A stretch of DNA of 64,000 nucleotides from Gemmatimonadaceae bacterium (GTDB taxonomy: Bacteria > Gemmatimonadota > Gemmatimonadetes > Gemmatimonadales > Gemmatimonadaceae). The stretch spans positions 124,001 to 188,000 of the forward strand of contig DASXKV010000032.1 in the NCBI GenBank assembly GCA_036496605.1, written 5' to 3'. Shown piece by piece: positions 54,187 to 64,000 of this stretch; the stretch's first letter is position 1, and every line of letters starts with the position of its first letter. Under the pieces are notes generated by a model. It saw only the letters and a list, made by a program, of their open reading frames with translations. It searched no databases and had not been told where the DNA came from. A program made the position numbers and the translations under genes.

Positions 54187-54836
54187 GCGCCTCCTGGCGG
54201 CGCGCCGCGGCGCAGCGAATCAGCGCCGCGATCGAATGCCGCGCTGGGCCCGCGCGCGCCCTTTTCGGCCTTCGTTGTGGCATCGACGTCGCACAGCGTC
54301 GTTGCGATCTGCGCGATCGTTTGCACCTGAGCGCCCGGGACGCATCGAATTGCCGCGGAGGGCATCGCCGGGCTCTCGGCCGTGCTTGGATCCTGGACCA
54401 GGGCGAGGCCGCCTCGGTCAAAAATGCGCCTAAGTCCGCGTGATCCGTCGGAGTTCGCGCCGGTCAGAATCACGCCGATGGCTGCCGAGCCGTACGCGTC
54501 GGCGGCGGAATAGAACGTCACGTCGATCGACGGCCGGCTGTAACGGACAGGCGAATCCGTGGACAACTCGAAGACATCGCGATCGATGAGGAGGTGGTAG
54601 TCCGCTGGCGCGACGAACAGCATTCCCGGCTCGATCGGCATCTTGTCCTCGACCTCGCTAACGATGAGCTTCGTTCGCTCCTGCAGAAACGTGCTCAGCA
54701 GGTGATCGGAGTCACGATGGCGATGCTGCACCAGAACAGTCGGCAGTCGATAATCCGCCGGCAGTTTGCCCACCAGCTCGCGAAGTGCGTTGAGACCGCC
54801 CCAGGAGGTGCCGACGACCACGATCGAGTATGCCAC
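54183..54836 (-). CDS. CheB-type protein-glutamate methylesterase without receiver
   Basis: A 217-residue stand-alone methylesterase domain: catalytic S11 in VVGTSWGG, H38 in LVQHRH and D130 in LTGANSDGSRG, matching the CheB Ser-His-Asp triad. CheB removes methyl esters from glutamates of chemoreceptors, or deamidates glutamines. The usual N-terminal receiver is missing, so its control is unknown. The last 25 or so residues are Ala/Gly/Arg-rich and variable. It follows cheR by 17 bases and overlaps the receiver kinase gene by GTGA. Confidence 0.9.
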   Translation of the reverse strand: MAYSIVVVGTSWGGLNALRELVGKLPADYRLPTVLVQHRHRDSDHLLSTFLQERTKLIVSEVEDKMPIEPGMLFVAPADYHLLIDRDVFELSTDSPVRYSRPSIDVTFYSAADAYGSAAIGVILTGANSDGSRGLRRIFDRGGLALVQDPSTAESPAMPSAAIRCVPGAQVQTIAQIATTLCDVDATTKAEKGARGPSAAFDRGADSLRRGAPPGGA

Positions 54837-54853
54837 GGGTTAATGCCGAAGAA

Positions 54854-55726
54854 TTATTTCACCTTTCGGTACATCTTTTCCCGCGCGTGCAGTTTCTCGT
54901 AGCAAGGCTCGTACTTCGAGAAGCGCAACGTCTCCTTGGACCCAAGAGCGAGCACTCCGAACATGGAAAGACTCTCGTAAAACAAGGCATGCACGCGGTC
55001 TTGCAGTTCGCGATCGAAGTAAATCAGGACATTACGGCAGAAGATGACGTTGAACTCAGAAAATGACCGATCCGTGACGAGATTGTGCTGCGAGAATACG
55101 ACATTCCGAGTGAGATTCGGGCTGAACAGTGCTCCGTCGTATTTCGCAGTATAGTACTCGGAGAACGACTGCTTCCCGCCCGCCCGGATGTAGTTCTCCG
55201 TGTATTCCTGCATTCGATTGAGCGGGAAGATTCCCGCTTTCGCCTGCCGCAATACGACGTCGTTGATGTCTGTCGCGTAGAGGCGAGACCGCTCGTACAG
55301 TCCTTCTTCGCTGAGCAGAATCGCCATCGAGTAGACTTCCTCGCCCGTAGAACAGCCTGCGTGCCAAATGCGAACGAAGGGCCACGTCCGCAATAACGGG
55401 ATGGCGATCTGGCGAAAGGCTCGGTAAAAGCCCGGATCGCGGAACATCGCCGTCACGTTGACGGAGAGGTCGAGCAGCAGCCGCTCCATCATTTCCGGAT
55501 CGTGAAGCACGCGCGCTTGCAGCTCCGAGATCGTGCGCAGGCCTTCGGCCTCGATGCGCTTCCACAGCCGGCGCCTGATCGAAGCGTACGCGTACGAGCG
55601 AAAGTCAAAGCCGTAATGCCGGAATATCCCCTCGAGCAACAGCTCGATCTCGAGTCGCTCGAGATCCGAGTTGTAGGCGACAGGTGGCCCGGTGAGCGCC
55701 TTGCTCGGTGTTACCGGTACAGCCAT
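54854..55726 (-). CDS. CheR-type protein-glutamate methyltransferase
   Basis: A 290-residue protein with the N-terminal helical CheR domain ([20 protein letters not shown]) and the SAM-binding domain with [19 protein letters not shown] and [17 protein letters not shown]. It methylates glutamates on a signalling helical bundle using SAM. The start at ATG 55726 overlaps the end of the poly-HAMP kinase gene by 16 bases; an in-frame extension to 55801 lies inside it and is rejected. No CheA, CheW or MCP gene is near. Confidence 0.93.
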   Translation of the reverse strand: MAVPVTPSKALTGPPVAYNSDLERLEIELLLEGIFRHYGFDFRSYAYASIRRRLWKRIEAEGLRTISELQARVLHDPEMMERLLLDLSVNVTAMFRDPGFYRAFRQIAIPLLRTWPFVRIWHAGCSTGEEVYSMAILLSEEGLYERSRLYATDINDVVLRQAKAGIFPLNRMQEYTENYIRAGGKQSFSEYYTAKYDGALFSPNLTRNVVFSQHNLVTDRSFSEFNVIFCRNVLIYFDRELQDRVHALFYESLSMFGVLALGSKETLRFSKYEPCYEKLHAREKMYRKVK

Positions 55727-58700
55727 ACTCGCATCAAACTGAGAAGCTGTTCGGTATCGACGGGTTTCGTGATATAGTCCGAGGCACCGGCGGCGATGCA
55801 CTTCTCACGGTCACCCTTCATCGCCTTGGCGGTGAGCGCGATGATCGGCAGATTGCGCAGTTCCGGAATCTGACGAATCGCGCGCGTGGTCTCGTAGCCA
55901 TCCATTTCCGGCATCATCACGTCCATCAGCACGAGATCGACGTCCGATGCGCCTTTCAGCAGATCGATGGCGTACTTGCCGTTCTCCGCGAACGAGACGC
56001 GCATGCCATGATCCTCGAGCACGCTCGTCAGCGAGAAGATGTTACGCACGTCGTCATCGACGATGAGCACATGCTTGCCCGCGAACACCGCGTCGGCATT
56101 GTGCAGCCGCTCGAGCATTCGCCGCTTCTGCTCGGGCAGCTTGGCCTCGACTCGATGCAGGAAGAGCGCGGTCTCGTCGAGCAGGCGCTCCGGGCTCTTC
56201 ACATCCTTGATGATGATCGTATCCGCGAAGCGCCGGAGCCGTGTCTCCTCTTCGGGTGTTAGCTCTTTGCCGGTGTAAATGATGATCGGCAGATCGCGCT
56301 TCTCCGGATCGCCCTTCACCGTCTCGAGCAGCTGGAAACCATCCTGGCCACCCTTGAGTCCGAGGTCGAGCACCATGCAGTCGTAGTGTGTCTGCGAGAG
56401 CTCGTGCAGCGCTTCCTCCGCCGTCGCAACGGCCGTGATCTCGACGTCCTCGTGCGCGATCAGCTCGATCATGCTCTTTCGCTGCGCGTCGTCGTCCTCG
56501 ACGACAAGCAGCCGCTTCACCTGCTGATCGATGAACTGCGAGATCCGATTGAACGATTCGTCGAGCGCTTCCTTCGTCACGGGCTTCTCGAGATATGCGA
56601 TGGCACCCGCTTTCATTCCCTGCTGACGCTCGCGAATTCCGGTGATGATGTGGACCGGGATGTGTCGCGTGTCCGGATGATGCTTGAGCCGATCGAGCAC
56701 CGCCCAGCCATCGATGCCCGGCATATCGATGTCGAGCGTGATGGCGTCTGCTTGATACGCGTGCGCCAATTGGAGGCCAACCTCACCATCGTGGCCGACG
56801 ATGCCTTTGAACCCTTTGTCGCGCGCGAGATCGAGCAGAATATGCGCGAAGCTGGCGTCGTCTTCGATGATCAGCACGACGCGATCGCCCGGTTGCAGAT
56901 CGTCGCGATCGTCCTCGAAACCGTGTGGCCGCGGCAGGTCCTCCATCGGCGGCTCGAGCGTATCCACGCCCGCATCATTGGTCGTCGTCTGCTCCATTCC
57001 AATCGACGACAGGTCGGGCAGCTTCCATTCATCCGCGGGCTCGGTTTTCGCGGATTCCGTCGGCGCGACCGCAGCCGCCGTCGAGACCGATGACGCGCTC
57101 GTCGTCGCCGCGCCAGTATTCGTGGCCGAGGGCATCGGTCTGCGCTCGACATCGCGCGCCGGCGAGGGTGGCTGCTGCGCCGGTGTGGCGCTGGCTTCTC
57201 GTAAGGCGGCGCGCGGCGCAGACCGCTCGAGAGACGGCTGTGAGCGAAGCCGATCCTGCCGCGGCATCGCGGTCAGCTCGTCCTCCAGTCGGCGACGGTC
57301 CTGCTCGTGGTATCGCGCGGGAAGGAACAGGGTGAAGGTACTTCCCTGTCCCGTCGTGCTCTCGACGTGGATCTCGCCGCCAAGCAGACGCGCGATCTCT
57401 CGACTGATCGAGAGCCCGAGGCCCGTGCCGCCGTACTTGCGACTCGTCGTTCCGTCCGCCTGCTGGAACGCCTCGAAGATTAGCTGTTGCTTATCGCGAG
57501 CGATGCCGATGCCGGTGTCCTTCACGCCGAAGGCGATCACCTCCTCGGCGCGATCGAGCGAGCGTGACGCGAAGCGTCGTCCCTTGTCGGCGCGCCGAAT
57601 CGTCAGCGAGATGCCGCCGCGCTCGGTGAACTTGAACGCGTTCGAAAGCAGGTTCTTGAGTACTTGCTGAAGTCGCTGACCATCGGTGTAGATCGGCGAC
57701 GGCGCGTCGGGCGCCACCTCGAGCGCGAAATTGAGGCCCTTCTGCTCGGCGACTGGCCGGAACGTGCGTTCCACGAAGTCCGTGATATCGCGCACGGGAA
57801 CGTCGATCGCGTTCACCTCCATCTTCCCCGCCTCGACCTTCGACAGATCGAGAATGTCGTTGATGAGGTTGAGGAGATCCGTGCCTGACGAGTAGATCGT
57901 CTGCGCGAACTCGACCTGCTTCCCCGTGAGATTCTTGTCCTTGTTCTCCGTGAGCAGCTTCGCAAGGATGAGTAGCGAATTGAGTGGCGTCCGGAGCTCG
58001 TGGCTCATGTTGGCGAGGAATTCGCTCTTGTACTTGGAGCTGAGCGCGAGCTGCTGCGCTTTTTCCTCGAGCGCCTGACGAGCCGATTCGACCTCGCGAT
58101 TCTTCTGCTCGACCTTCGTGTTCTGCTCGGCGAGGAGGCTCGCTTTCTCTTCGAGCTCCTCGTTCACCTGCTGCAGCTCTTCCTGCTGCTCCTTGAGCAG
58201 CTCCTCCGATTGACGGAGCGTGCGGGCCTGCGCCTCGAGTTCCGTGTTCGACCGCTTGAGCTCCTCTTGCTGCAGCTGCAGTTCCTTCGACTGGCTCTGC
58301 AACTCCTGCGTGAGCTTTTGGGATTGCTCGAGCAGCTCCTCCGTCCTCATGTTCGCCTGAATCATGTTCAGCACGACGCCGATCGATTCGGCCAATTGAT
58401 CCAGGAACGTCTGATGGATCATGCTGAACGGCAGGAAGCTCGCCAGCTCGATGACCGCCTTGACCTCTCCTTCGAACAGAATGGGTAGAACAATGACATT
58501 GCGCGGCGGAGCTTCGCCGAGTCCGGACGTAATCTGGATATAGTCGTCAGGCACATTCGTGAGCAGGATCGGCTGCTTCTCGAGCGCCGCCTGCCCAACG
58601 AGTCCTTCGCCCAGCGCAAATCGATTGCTGACGTTCTTGCGCGCGCGATACGCATAGCTCGCGATCAGTTTCAGATTCGGCTCGCCGGTGTCGCCCTCGC

Positions 58701-61700
58701 CGATGAAGAACGCGCCGTGGTGAGCCGAAACCAGCGGTGTCAGCTCCGACATGATCAGGCGCGAGACAGACTCGAGATCCTTCTGTCCCTGCATCATGCG
58801 CGAGAACTTCGCGAGGTTGGTCTTGAGCCAATCCTGCTCCTGGTTGCGCTCCGTCGTCTCGCGCAGGTTGCCGATCATCTGATTGATGTTCTGCTTGAGC
58901 TCATCGAGCTCGCCCTGTGCGTCGACGGTGATCTGTCTCGTTAGGTCCCCTTTGGTTACTGCCGTTGCGACGTCGGCAATGTTGCGCACCTGCACGGTGA
59001 GCGAGTTGGCCATCGCATTCACGCTGTCGGTGAGCGCCTTCCACGTGCCCGCCACGCCTGGTACCTCGGCCTGGCCGCCGAGCTTTCCTTCCGTGCCCAC
59101 CTCTTTGGCGACGCGAGTCACTTCATCCGCGAAGACACGCAGCCGGTCGACCATGTTGTTGATCGTATTCTTGAGGTTGAGCACCTCACCCTGCGCCTCG
59201 ACGGTGATTTTCTGGCTCAGGTCTCCATTCGCTATCGCGGTCGACACATCAGCGATGTTGCGGACCTGGCCTGTGAGGTTGGACGCGAGCGAGTTCACGT
59301 TGTCCGTGAGATCGCGCCATACGCCACCGGCGCCTGGAACCTTCGCCTGCCCGCCCAGCTTTCCTTCCGTTCCGACCTCGCGCGCTACACGCGTGACTTC
59401 GCTTGCGAAGGCGTTGAGCTGATCGACCATCGTATTGATCGTGTTTTTCAGCTCGAGGATTTCGCCGCGCACCTCGACCGTGATCTTGCGCGACAGATCG
59501 CCGCGCGCGACCGCGGTGGTGACGTCGGCGATGTTACGCACTTGCACCGTGAGGTTGCCGGCCATCGCATTCACGTTGTCGGTCAGGTCCTTCCAGGTTC
59601 CACCGACACCCGGCACGCTCGCCTGTCCGCCGAGCCGCCCTTCCGTTCCCACCTCCTTCGCGACGCGTGTCACCTCGTCCGCGAAGATGCGCAGCTTCTC
59701 CACCATCGCGTTGATGGTGTCCTTGAGGTCCAACATTTCACCGCGCACCTCGACGGTGATTTTTTGCGAGAGGTCGCCGTTCGCGACCGCCGTCGTCACC
59801 TGAGCGATGTTCCGAACCTGTCCGGTGAGGTTGGACGCCATCGCGTTCACGTTGTCGGTCAGGTCCTTCCAGGTTCCGCTCACACCCTGCACGCTGGCCT
59901 GCCCACCGAGAATTCCCTCGGTGCCCACCTCTCGCGCCACGCGTGTCACTTCGCTCGCGAACGCCGAGAGCTGGTCGACCATCGTGTTGATGGTGTTTTT
60001 CAGGGCGAGCACTTCGCCCTTCGCCTCGACCGTGATCTTGCGCGACAGATCGCCTTTCGCCACCGCGGTCGTGACGTCGGCGATGTTACGAACTTGAATC
60101 GTCAGGTTGTTCGCCATTCCGTTGACGTTGTCGGTCAGGTTCTTCCATGTGCCCGCCACGCCGGGCACGTTTGCCTGTCCACCGAGCACGCCTTCGGTTC
60201 CGACCTCGCGCGCCACGCGGATCACTTCACCCGCGAACGCGTTCAGCTGATCGACCATGCGGTTGACGACGTCCTTGATCTGCAGGATCTCGCCCCGCGC
60301 CTCGACGGTGATCTTTCTCGTTAGGTCACCGTTCGCAATGGCCGTCGCGACCGCGCTCACGTCGCGCAATTGCACCGTGAGGTTTCCGGCCATGCCATTC
60401 ACGTTCTCGGTGAGGTCGCGCCAGGTACCGGCGACGCCCTCGACCCGCGCCTGGCCACCGAGCTTGCCCTCCGTACCGACTTCCTTCGCGACGCGGGTCA
60501 CCTCGCTCGCGAACGCGTTGAGCTGATCCACCATCGTGTTGATGGTGTTCTTGAGCTCCAACACCTCGCCTTGTGCGCTGACCGTGATCTTTCGCGACAG
60601 ATCGCCCTTGGCCACCGCGGTGGTGACATCGGCCACGTTCCGAACCTGTCCCGTGAGGTTCGCCGCCATCGCGTTCACGTTCTCGGTGAGGCTCTTCCAC
60701 GTCCCCGCGACACCCGGCACGTTCGCCTGACCGCCGAGAATGCCTTCGGTTCCTACCTCCTTGGCGACGCGCGTGACCTCGTCTGCGAAGATGCGCAGAC
60801 GATCCACCATGTCGTTGATGGTGTTCTTGAGTTCCGATACCTCGCCCTTCGCCTCGACCATGATCTTTTGCGAGAGATCACCGTTGGCAACTGCTGTCGT
60901 AACCAGGGCGATATTGCGAACCTGATTCGTTAGGTTCGCGGCCATGAAATTCACGTTGTCGGTCAGGTCCTTCCACGTGCCGCTCACGCCCTGCACGCTC
61001 GCCTGACCACCCAGGATTCCTTCCGTGCCCACTTCGCGCGCCACGCGAGTGACCTCGGCCGCAAAGGAGGAGAGCTGATCGACCATGATATTGATCGTGT
61101 TCTTCAGCTCGAGCACCTCGCCCTTCGCTTCGACCATGATCTTCTGCGAGAGATCGCCATTCGCGACCGCCGTCGTAACGAGCGCGATGTTGCGAACCTG
61201 GCCCGTGAGATTCGAGGCCATCGCGTTCACCGAATCCGTGAGATCCTTCCACGTCCCGCTCACGCCCTGCACGTTCGCTTGCCCGCCGAGCACGCCCTCC
61301 GTGCCTACCTCGCGCGCAACGCGTGTCACTTCGCTGGCGAATGCGTTGAGCTGATCGACCATTCGGTTCACGGTCGATCCGATGCGGAAGAACTCGCCCT
61401 GCACCTGCTTCCCCTCGATCTCCAGCTCGACCTTCTGCGACAGATCGCCCTCGGCCACTGCCTTGATAACGCGGGCGACCTCCGACGTCGGTTGAACGAG
61501 ATCGGTAATCAGGCTGTTGATCGAGTCCACCGAGATCGACCATTGCCCCGAGGCAGGACCGATCGACGCACGATCGCGCATCTTTCCCTCGCGACCGACG
61601 GAGCTCGCGATGCGCACCATCTCATCCGTCAGCCGATTGTGACGCTGAGCGACGTTGTTGAAGGCGAGGATCAGATCCGCCATCAGCGGATCGCCGTTCG

Positions 61701-61992
61701 GCTCCAGGCGGACCGAGAAATCCCCAGCGTCCATGGAGCGAAGACCAGCGAGCAGCCGGGTCAGCGAACGCTCGCGCGAAGATCTGCGCTCTGGCGCGTC
61801 ACCGCGGCGCTCTCGAAGCTCGCGCTCGACGGCGATGTCGCCATTCGCTTCTTCGCTCGTGGCAGCGCTATCGCCGGCGGCCCGACGCCGTGCACTCTGC
61901 CGGCGGCGTCCACGTTTGCCATTGCCGCCGCGTTGCTCGCCCGCTGGCGCGTCTTCTTCTTCCAGATAGTCCGGTCGTTCGCCGACTCCCAC
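55711..61992 (-). CDS. Poly-HAMP hybrid sensor histidine kinase with GAF and three receivers
   Basis: A 2093-residue cytosolic protein. A basic, low-complexity N-terminus (1-80) is followed by a HAMP-like unit (about 80-170), then nine full and one partial 92-residue repeats (about 171-1060), each with a GDLSQK/GDLSRK segment, a NTINxMVDQL helix and EVGTEGxLGGQA. A GAF domain (about 1075-1220), a long Gln/Glu-rich coiled coil, HisKA ([15 protein letters not shown]), HATPase_c ([32 protein letters not shown]) and three receivers with D in [25 protein letters not shown] and [12 protein letters not shown] follow. It resembles Nik1-type fungal group III kinases that sense osmotic stress. It starts at GTG 61992. 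Confidence 0.95.
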   Translation of the reverse strand: MGVGERPDYLEEEDAPAGEQRGGNGKRGRRRQSARRRAAGDSAATSEEANGDIAVERELRERRGDAPERRSSRERSLTRLLAGLRSMDAGDFSVRLEPNGDPLMADLILAFNNVAQRHNRLTDEMVRIASSVGREGKMRDRASIGPASGQWSISVDSINSLITDLVQPTSEVARVIKAVAEGDLSQKVELEIEGKQVQGEFFRIGSTVNRMVDQLNAFASEVTRVAREVGTEGVLGGQANVQGVSGTWKDLTDSVNAMASNLTGQVRNIALVTTAVANGDLSQKIMVEAKGEVLELKNTINIMVDQLSSFAAEVTRVAREVGTEGILGGQASVQGVSGTWKDLTDNVNFMAANLTNQVRNIALVTTAVANGDLSQKIMVEAKGEVSELKNTINDMVDRLRIFADEVTRVAKEVGTEGILGGQANVPGVAGTWKSLTENVNAMAANLTGQVRNVADVTTAVAKGDLSRKITVSAQGEVLELKNTINTMVDQLNAFASEVTRVAKEVGTEGKLGGQARVEGVAGTWRDLTENVNGMAGNLTVQLRDVSAVATAIANGDLTRKITVEARGEILQIKDVVNRMVDQLNAFAGEVIRVAREVGTEGVLGGQANVPGVAGTWKNLTDNVNGMANNLTIQVRNIADVTTAVAKGDLSRKITVEAKGEVLALKNTINTMVDQLSAFASEVTRVAREVGTEGILGGQASVQGVSGTWKDLTDNVNAMASNLTGQVRNIAQVTTAVANGDLSQKITVEVRGEMLDLKDTINAMVEKLRIFADEVTRVAKEVGTEGRLGGQASVPGVGGTWKDLTDNVNAMAGNLTVQVRNIADVTTAVARGDLSRKITVEVRGEILELKNTINTMVDQLNAFASEVTRVAREVGTEGKLGGQAKVPGAGGVWRDLTDNVNSLASNLTGQVRNIADVSTAIANGDLSQKITVEAQGEVLNLKNTINNMVDRLRVFADEVTRVAKEVGTEGKLGGQAEVPGVAGTWKALTDSVNAMANSLTVQVRNIADVATAVTKGDLTRQITVDAQGELDELKQNINQMIGNLRETTERNQEQDWLKTNLAKFSRMMQGQKDLESVSRLIMSELTPLVSAHHGAFFIGEGDTGEPNLKLIASYAYRARKNVSNRFALGEGLVGQAALEKQPILLTNVPDDYIQITSGLGEAPPRNVIVLPILFEGEVKAVIELASFLPFSMIHQTFLDQLAESIGVVLNMIQANMRTEELLEQSQKLTQELQSQSKELQLQQEELKRSNTELEAQARTLRQSEELLKEQQEELQQVNEELEEKASLLAEQNTKVEQKNREVESARQALEEKAQQLALSSKYKSEFLANMSHELRTPLNSLLILAKLLTENKDKNLTGKQVEFAQTIYSSGTDLLNLINDILDLSKVEAGKMEVNAIDVPVRDITDFVERTFRPVAEQKGLNFALEVAPDAPSPIYTDGQRLQQVLKNLLSNAFKFTERGGISLTIRRADKGRRFASRSLDRAEEVIAFGVKDTGIGIARDKQQLIFEAFQQADGTTSRKYGGTGLGLSISREIARLLGGEIHVESTTGQGSTFTLFLPARYHEQDRRRLEDELTAMPRQDRLRSQPSLERSAPRAALREASATPAQQPPSPARDVERRPMPSATNTGAATTSASSVSTAAAVAPTESAKTEPADEWKLPDLSSIGMEQTTTNDAGVDTLEPPMEDLPRPHGFEDDRDDLQPGDRVVLIIEDDASFAHILLDLARDKGFKGIVGHDGEVGLQLAHAYQADAITLDIDMPGIDGWAVLDRLKHHPDTRHIPVHIITGIRERQQGMKAGAIAYLEKPVTKEALDESFNRISQFIDQQVKRLLVVEDDDAQRKSMIELIAHEDVEITAVATAEEALHELSQTHYDCMVLDLGLKGGQDGFQLLETVKGDPEKRDLPIIIYTGKELTPEEETRLRRFADTIIIKDVKSPERLLDETALFLHRVEAKLPEQKRRMLERLHNADAVFAGKHVLIVDDDVRNIFSLTSVLEDHGMRVSFAENGKYAIDLLKGASDVDLVLMDVMMPEMDGYETTRAIRQIPELRNLPIIALTAKAMKGDREKCIAAGASDYITKPVDTEQLLSLMRVWLYR
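58810..61480 (-). repeat. About ten tandem 276-bp coding repeats (poly-HAMP array)
   Basis: This part of the kinase gene is made of tandem units of about 276 bases. Adjacent copies share long stretches of identical codons (for example the GTEGxLGGQA and GDLSxKI segments). This also leaves long spurious open frames on the plus strand. The first unit is about five codons longer than the rest, and the last is cut short before the GAF domain. It should allow copy-number change by recombination. Confidence 0.9.
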
Positions 61993-62317
61993 GGTCAGCT
62001 CCTGGCGATTTGGGTAGTGGAGGGCACCGACTCGCGAAACCAGTTCGCGCGTCGTTCGGTCTACAGAATCCCGATCATGAGGTGCGTATAAAATGCCGCG
62101 TCGTTCGTTCGCCTGTGGCGACGGGATCGACGCGCTTCTTCGCCTTCATTTCTTCAAAACTGATGCCGGACTCAGGCACTCTTCACCGCATTGTGATTCG
62201 CGTGAACGTGAGGCCGAGCGCGAGCCGAAAAGCACATACAGATCCGCAAGAAGCGGGCGAGTTCGACCGCGGCGAGGCGCGCGCGGAAACTCGCGGCAGG
62301 TAACGACGTTGCGCGGA
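61993..62317. other. Intergenic region upstream of the poly-HAMP kinase
   Basis: About 325 bases with no convincing gene. The stretch 62085-62100 (GTGCGTATAAAATG on plus) is locally AT-rich and lies about 90 bases before the kinase start, so the kinase promoter may be here. No terminator hairpin or known riboswitch was recognised downstream of the methyltransferase gene, whose stop lies at 62318. Confidence 0.4.
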
Positions 62318-63532
62318 CTATCGCTCGACGACAGGAGGCAGGTGCGTCGTCAATAACCGCACCTCGATTCCGCCATTTCGAGTACGCAGGCGCTCGCTCA
62401 ATGGCAAACGCATCTCACGCTCGAGACGCGAATTCGCGGACATCATCGCGAGCTCCCATCCGGGACACTTTTTCCGCAGGATCTGGCCAAGTCGTGCGTA
62501 CAGATCGCGCAGCCTTTCCGCCTCGCCAATACGAATGCCGTACGGCGGATTCGTTACGACATGTCCAGTCATCTCGTGCGGCGGCTCGATGGCCGAGACG
62601 GCGCGCACCGTGAACTCGATGTCCCCTGTGACGCCGGCACGTTGGGCGTTCGCCCGTGCCGCCCCGATGGCGCCATCGTCACGGTCCGATGCCGAGATGG
62701 CGACCGGTGATTTTGGAAGCGCATCACTGACCGCCTCCTCGCGAAGCTTCTCCCACATCGCTGATCGAACTTCGGGCCATGATAGGAAAGCGAAGCTCCG
62801 AGTCAGACCGGGCGCCATTCGTCGCGCGAGGAGCGCCGCTTCGATTGGTATCGTGCCCGAACCGCAGAACGGATCGATGAGTGGTGTCGTTCCCGACCAA
62901 TCGCTTGCGATGAGCATCGCCGCGGCGAGCGTCTCCCGCAGCGGCGCCTTCGCAACCTGCTGTCGATATCCGCGTTGATGCAGCAACGCGCCCGAGCTGT
63001 CTGCGCTCACCGTGAACGCATCGTCGACGACGCGAATCACGAATAGTTGAGCACGCGACCCCGGCACATCGTTCTCGTCGTCGCTCTGTGGTGCCTCGAG
63101 CGCGCTCACCTTGCCGAGGCGATGTTCGATCGCTTCGGCGAGGCGTTGCTCGATCGCGCCGGTGTGATAGAGACGGGACTTTCGACTCGTCACCCGAAAG
63201 GTCACCGCGCTGCCGCCCGAGACGAAGCGCTCCCACGGTATGGCGCGTGCCAGACGCTCGAGCTCGTGGAAGGCACGGGCGCGAAAGCTGGCCACTCTCA
63301 CGATCACTCGGCTGGCTGTGCGCAGCCACAGATTTGCTCGCGCGATCGACTCGATCGGTCCGGAGAATGCGACGCCGCCGCCCCCATTCTCCGCGCGCGG
63401 CGTGAGCCCGAGAGCCTCGAGCTCCGCGGCGACTACCGGCTCGAGTCCCGGTGCCGCCGCGGCGTACGCCTCGAGCGTTCTCGCGGACTTACTTCGCGTC
63501 GCCGACGGCGCGGGCTTTTGGCGCTGCGGCAT
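62318..63532 (-). CDS. THUMP-domain SAM-dependent RNA methyltransferase (RlmL/TrmN type)
   Basis: A 404-residue protein: an N-terminal ferredoxin-like/THUMP part (LEAYAAAAPGLEPVVAAELE and FHELERLARAIPWERF) and a Rossmann methyltransferase domain with DPFCGSGTIPIEAALLARRM, a SAM-binding acidic loop SASDRDDGAIGAARAN and the catalytic VVTNPPYGIRIGE. NPPY-type enzymes methylate an exocyclic amine, here probably guanine N2 in 23S rRNA or tRNA. It lies 44 bases inside the end of the msrQ gene, with start ATG 63532. Confidence 0.9.
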   Translation of the reverse strand: MPQRQKPAPSATRSKSARTLEAYAAAAPGLEPVVAAELEALGLTPRAENGGGGVAFSGPIESIARANLWLRTASRVIVRVASFRARAFHELERLARAIPWERFVSGGSAVTFRVTSRKSRLYHTGAIEQRLAEAIEHRLGKVSALEAPQSDDENDVPGSRAQLFVIRVVDDAFTVSADSSGALLHQRGYRQQVAKAPLRETLAAAMLIASDWSGTTPLIDPFCGSGTIPIEAALLARRMAPGLTRSFAFLSWPEVRSAMWEKLREEAVSDALPKSPVAISASDRDDGAIGAARANAQRAGVTGDIEFTVRAVSAIEPPHEMTGHVVTNPPYGIRIGEAERLRDLYARLGQILRKKCPGWELAMMSANSRLEREMRLPLSERLRTRNGGIEVRLLTTHLPPVVER

Positions 63533-64000
63533 CAGTCAGGATGCTCGATCGTGTTGGCGCGCGTTGGGTTCGGCGTCCACGTAATCGGAGCGGCCCCACG
63601 TAGCGCTCCCACAAACGGAAGCCAAGCAACATCACGAACACGAACAGGTAAACGAGCGGGAACAACGTGTCCTTCTTCACGGCCCACAAATAATGCACCG
63701 TGCCCGTTATCGCAGACACGTAGATGATTCGATGAAGCTGTGCCCAGCGCGCTCCGCCGAGACGGCGCACCGAGCCCTTCGTAGACGTGAGGGCGAGCGG
63801 CACCAAGAGTACGAACGTCGTCATCCCGATGAGTATGTACTTATGCTTGGCAATCTCGCCGCCCATCGCGCGCCAGTCGAAGAACCAATCGACGCCGACC
63901 CACATGCTCAGGTGCACGCAAGCGTAGAAGAACGTGAAGAGCCCGAACATGCGGCGATATTTCGCGAGCGCGCCAACGCCGAGCAGCTCTCGCACGGGCG
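63489..64000 (-). CDS. msrQ: MsrQ-like haem membrane subunit, N-terminus beyond the window
   Basis: The visible part has four or so spans: MFGLFTFFYACVHLSMWVGV, YILIGMTTFVLLVPLAL, AQLHRIIYVSAITGTVHYLW and LFPLVYLFVFVMLLGFRLW. The His in VHLSM, LHRII and VHYLW match haem ligands of the MsrQ/YedZ ferric-reductase-like family, and RRLGGARWAQLHR is a family hallmark. MsrQ passes electrons to the periplasmic methionine sulphoxide reductase MsrP. MsrP is not in view and would lie upstream. The frame is open to base 64000. Confidence 0.88.
   Translation of the reverse strand, partial: PVRELLGVGALAKYRRMFGLFTFFYACVHLSMWVGVDWFFDWRAMGGEIAKHKYILIGMTTFVLLVPLALTSTKGSVRRLGGARWAQLHRIIYVSAITGTVHYLWAVKKDTLFPLVYLFVFVMLLGFRLWERYVGPLRLRGRRTQRAPTRSSILTDAAAPKARAVGDAK

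Noticed and set aside
58883-62091. Long plus-strand open frames across the HAMP repeat region
   Set aside because: They repeat with the 276-bp unit, have no domain, and are the reverse of a well-identified kinase gene.

Overview
The window is GC-rich, almost fully coding DNA from a free-living, probably aerobic Gram-negative-type bacterium. The best guess at lineage is Gemmatimonadota or a neighbouring phylum. That guess is an inference from gene flavour: many hybrid sensor kinases, a kinase with tandem HAMP repeats, large secreted PIG-L deacetylases and many lipoprotein signals. No rRNA, tRNA, phage, insertion sequence or CRISPR was recognised. Most genes are packed head to tail with 1-4 base overlaps (ATGA, GTGA, TAATG), so most units are probably translationally coupled operons.

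Layout. 1-5149 (minus): an M20 dipeptidase cut by the window edge, a TetR regulator, an ArnT/PMT-like membrane glycosyltransferase and a membrane-anchored PHP phosphoesterase. 5263-7311 (plus): a thioredoxin-domain DUF255 protein. 7319-11039 (minus): an operon of sensor kinase, OmpR-type regulator, lipoprotein and HPt protein. 11215-16885 (plus): acyl-CoA dehydrogenase, cyclase/formamidase, HAD protein, then gnd-zwf for the oxidative pentose phosphate pathway. 16922-22681 (minus): RNB exoribonuclease, a beta-lactamase-like/VanX-like fusion, a zinc-ribbon protein, gluconokinase and a metzincin lipoprotein. 22928-23383 (plus): a stand-alone Clp N domain. 23388-27041 (minus): nadB-nadA-nadC for NAD synthesis. 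27170-31837 (plus): a complete BMP-type nucleoside-like ABC importer, followed by an MFS exporter and a secreted metalloprotease lipoprotein.

35350-49952 (minus): a PAS hybrid kinase coupled to an ANTAR regulator, then NDH-2. Directly upstream of NDH-2 is an unusual array of about 43 degenerate 21-bp repeats, open in several frames. Further upstream is a four-gene operon of PIG-L deacetylase plus an Fbp/Thi-type ABC importer, and then sucA. 50050-61992 (minus) is a signalling island: PAS/GAF kinase, a degenerate receiver, a REC-PAS kinase, CheB, CheR and a 2093-residue kinase with ten tandem HAMP-type repeats, GAF and three receivers. The window ends with a THUMP rRNA methyltransferase and a partial MsrQ.

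The most notable items are the 21-bp repeat array, an over-represented octamer GCCTAACG (23 copies, often forcing a rare TTA leucine codon), the beta-lactamase/VanX fusion, and the CheB/CheR pair beside a poly-HAMP kinase with no chemoreceptor in sight.
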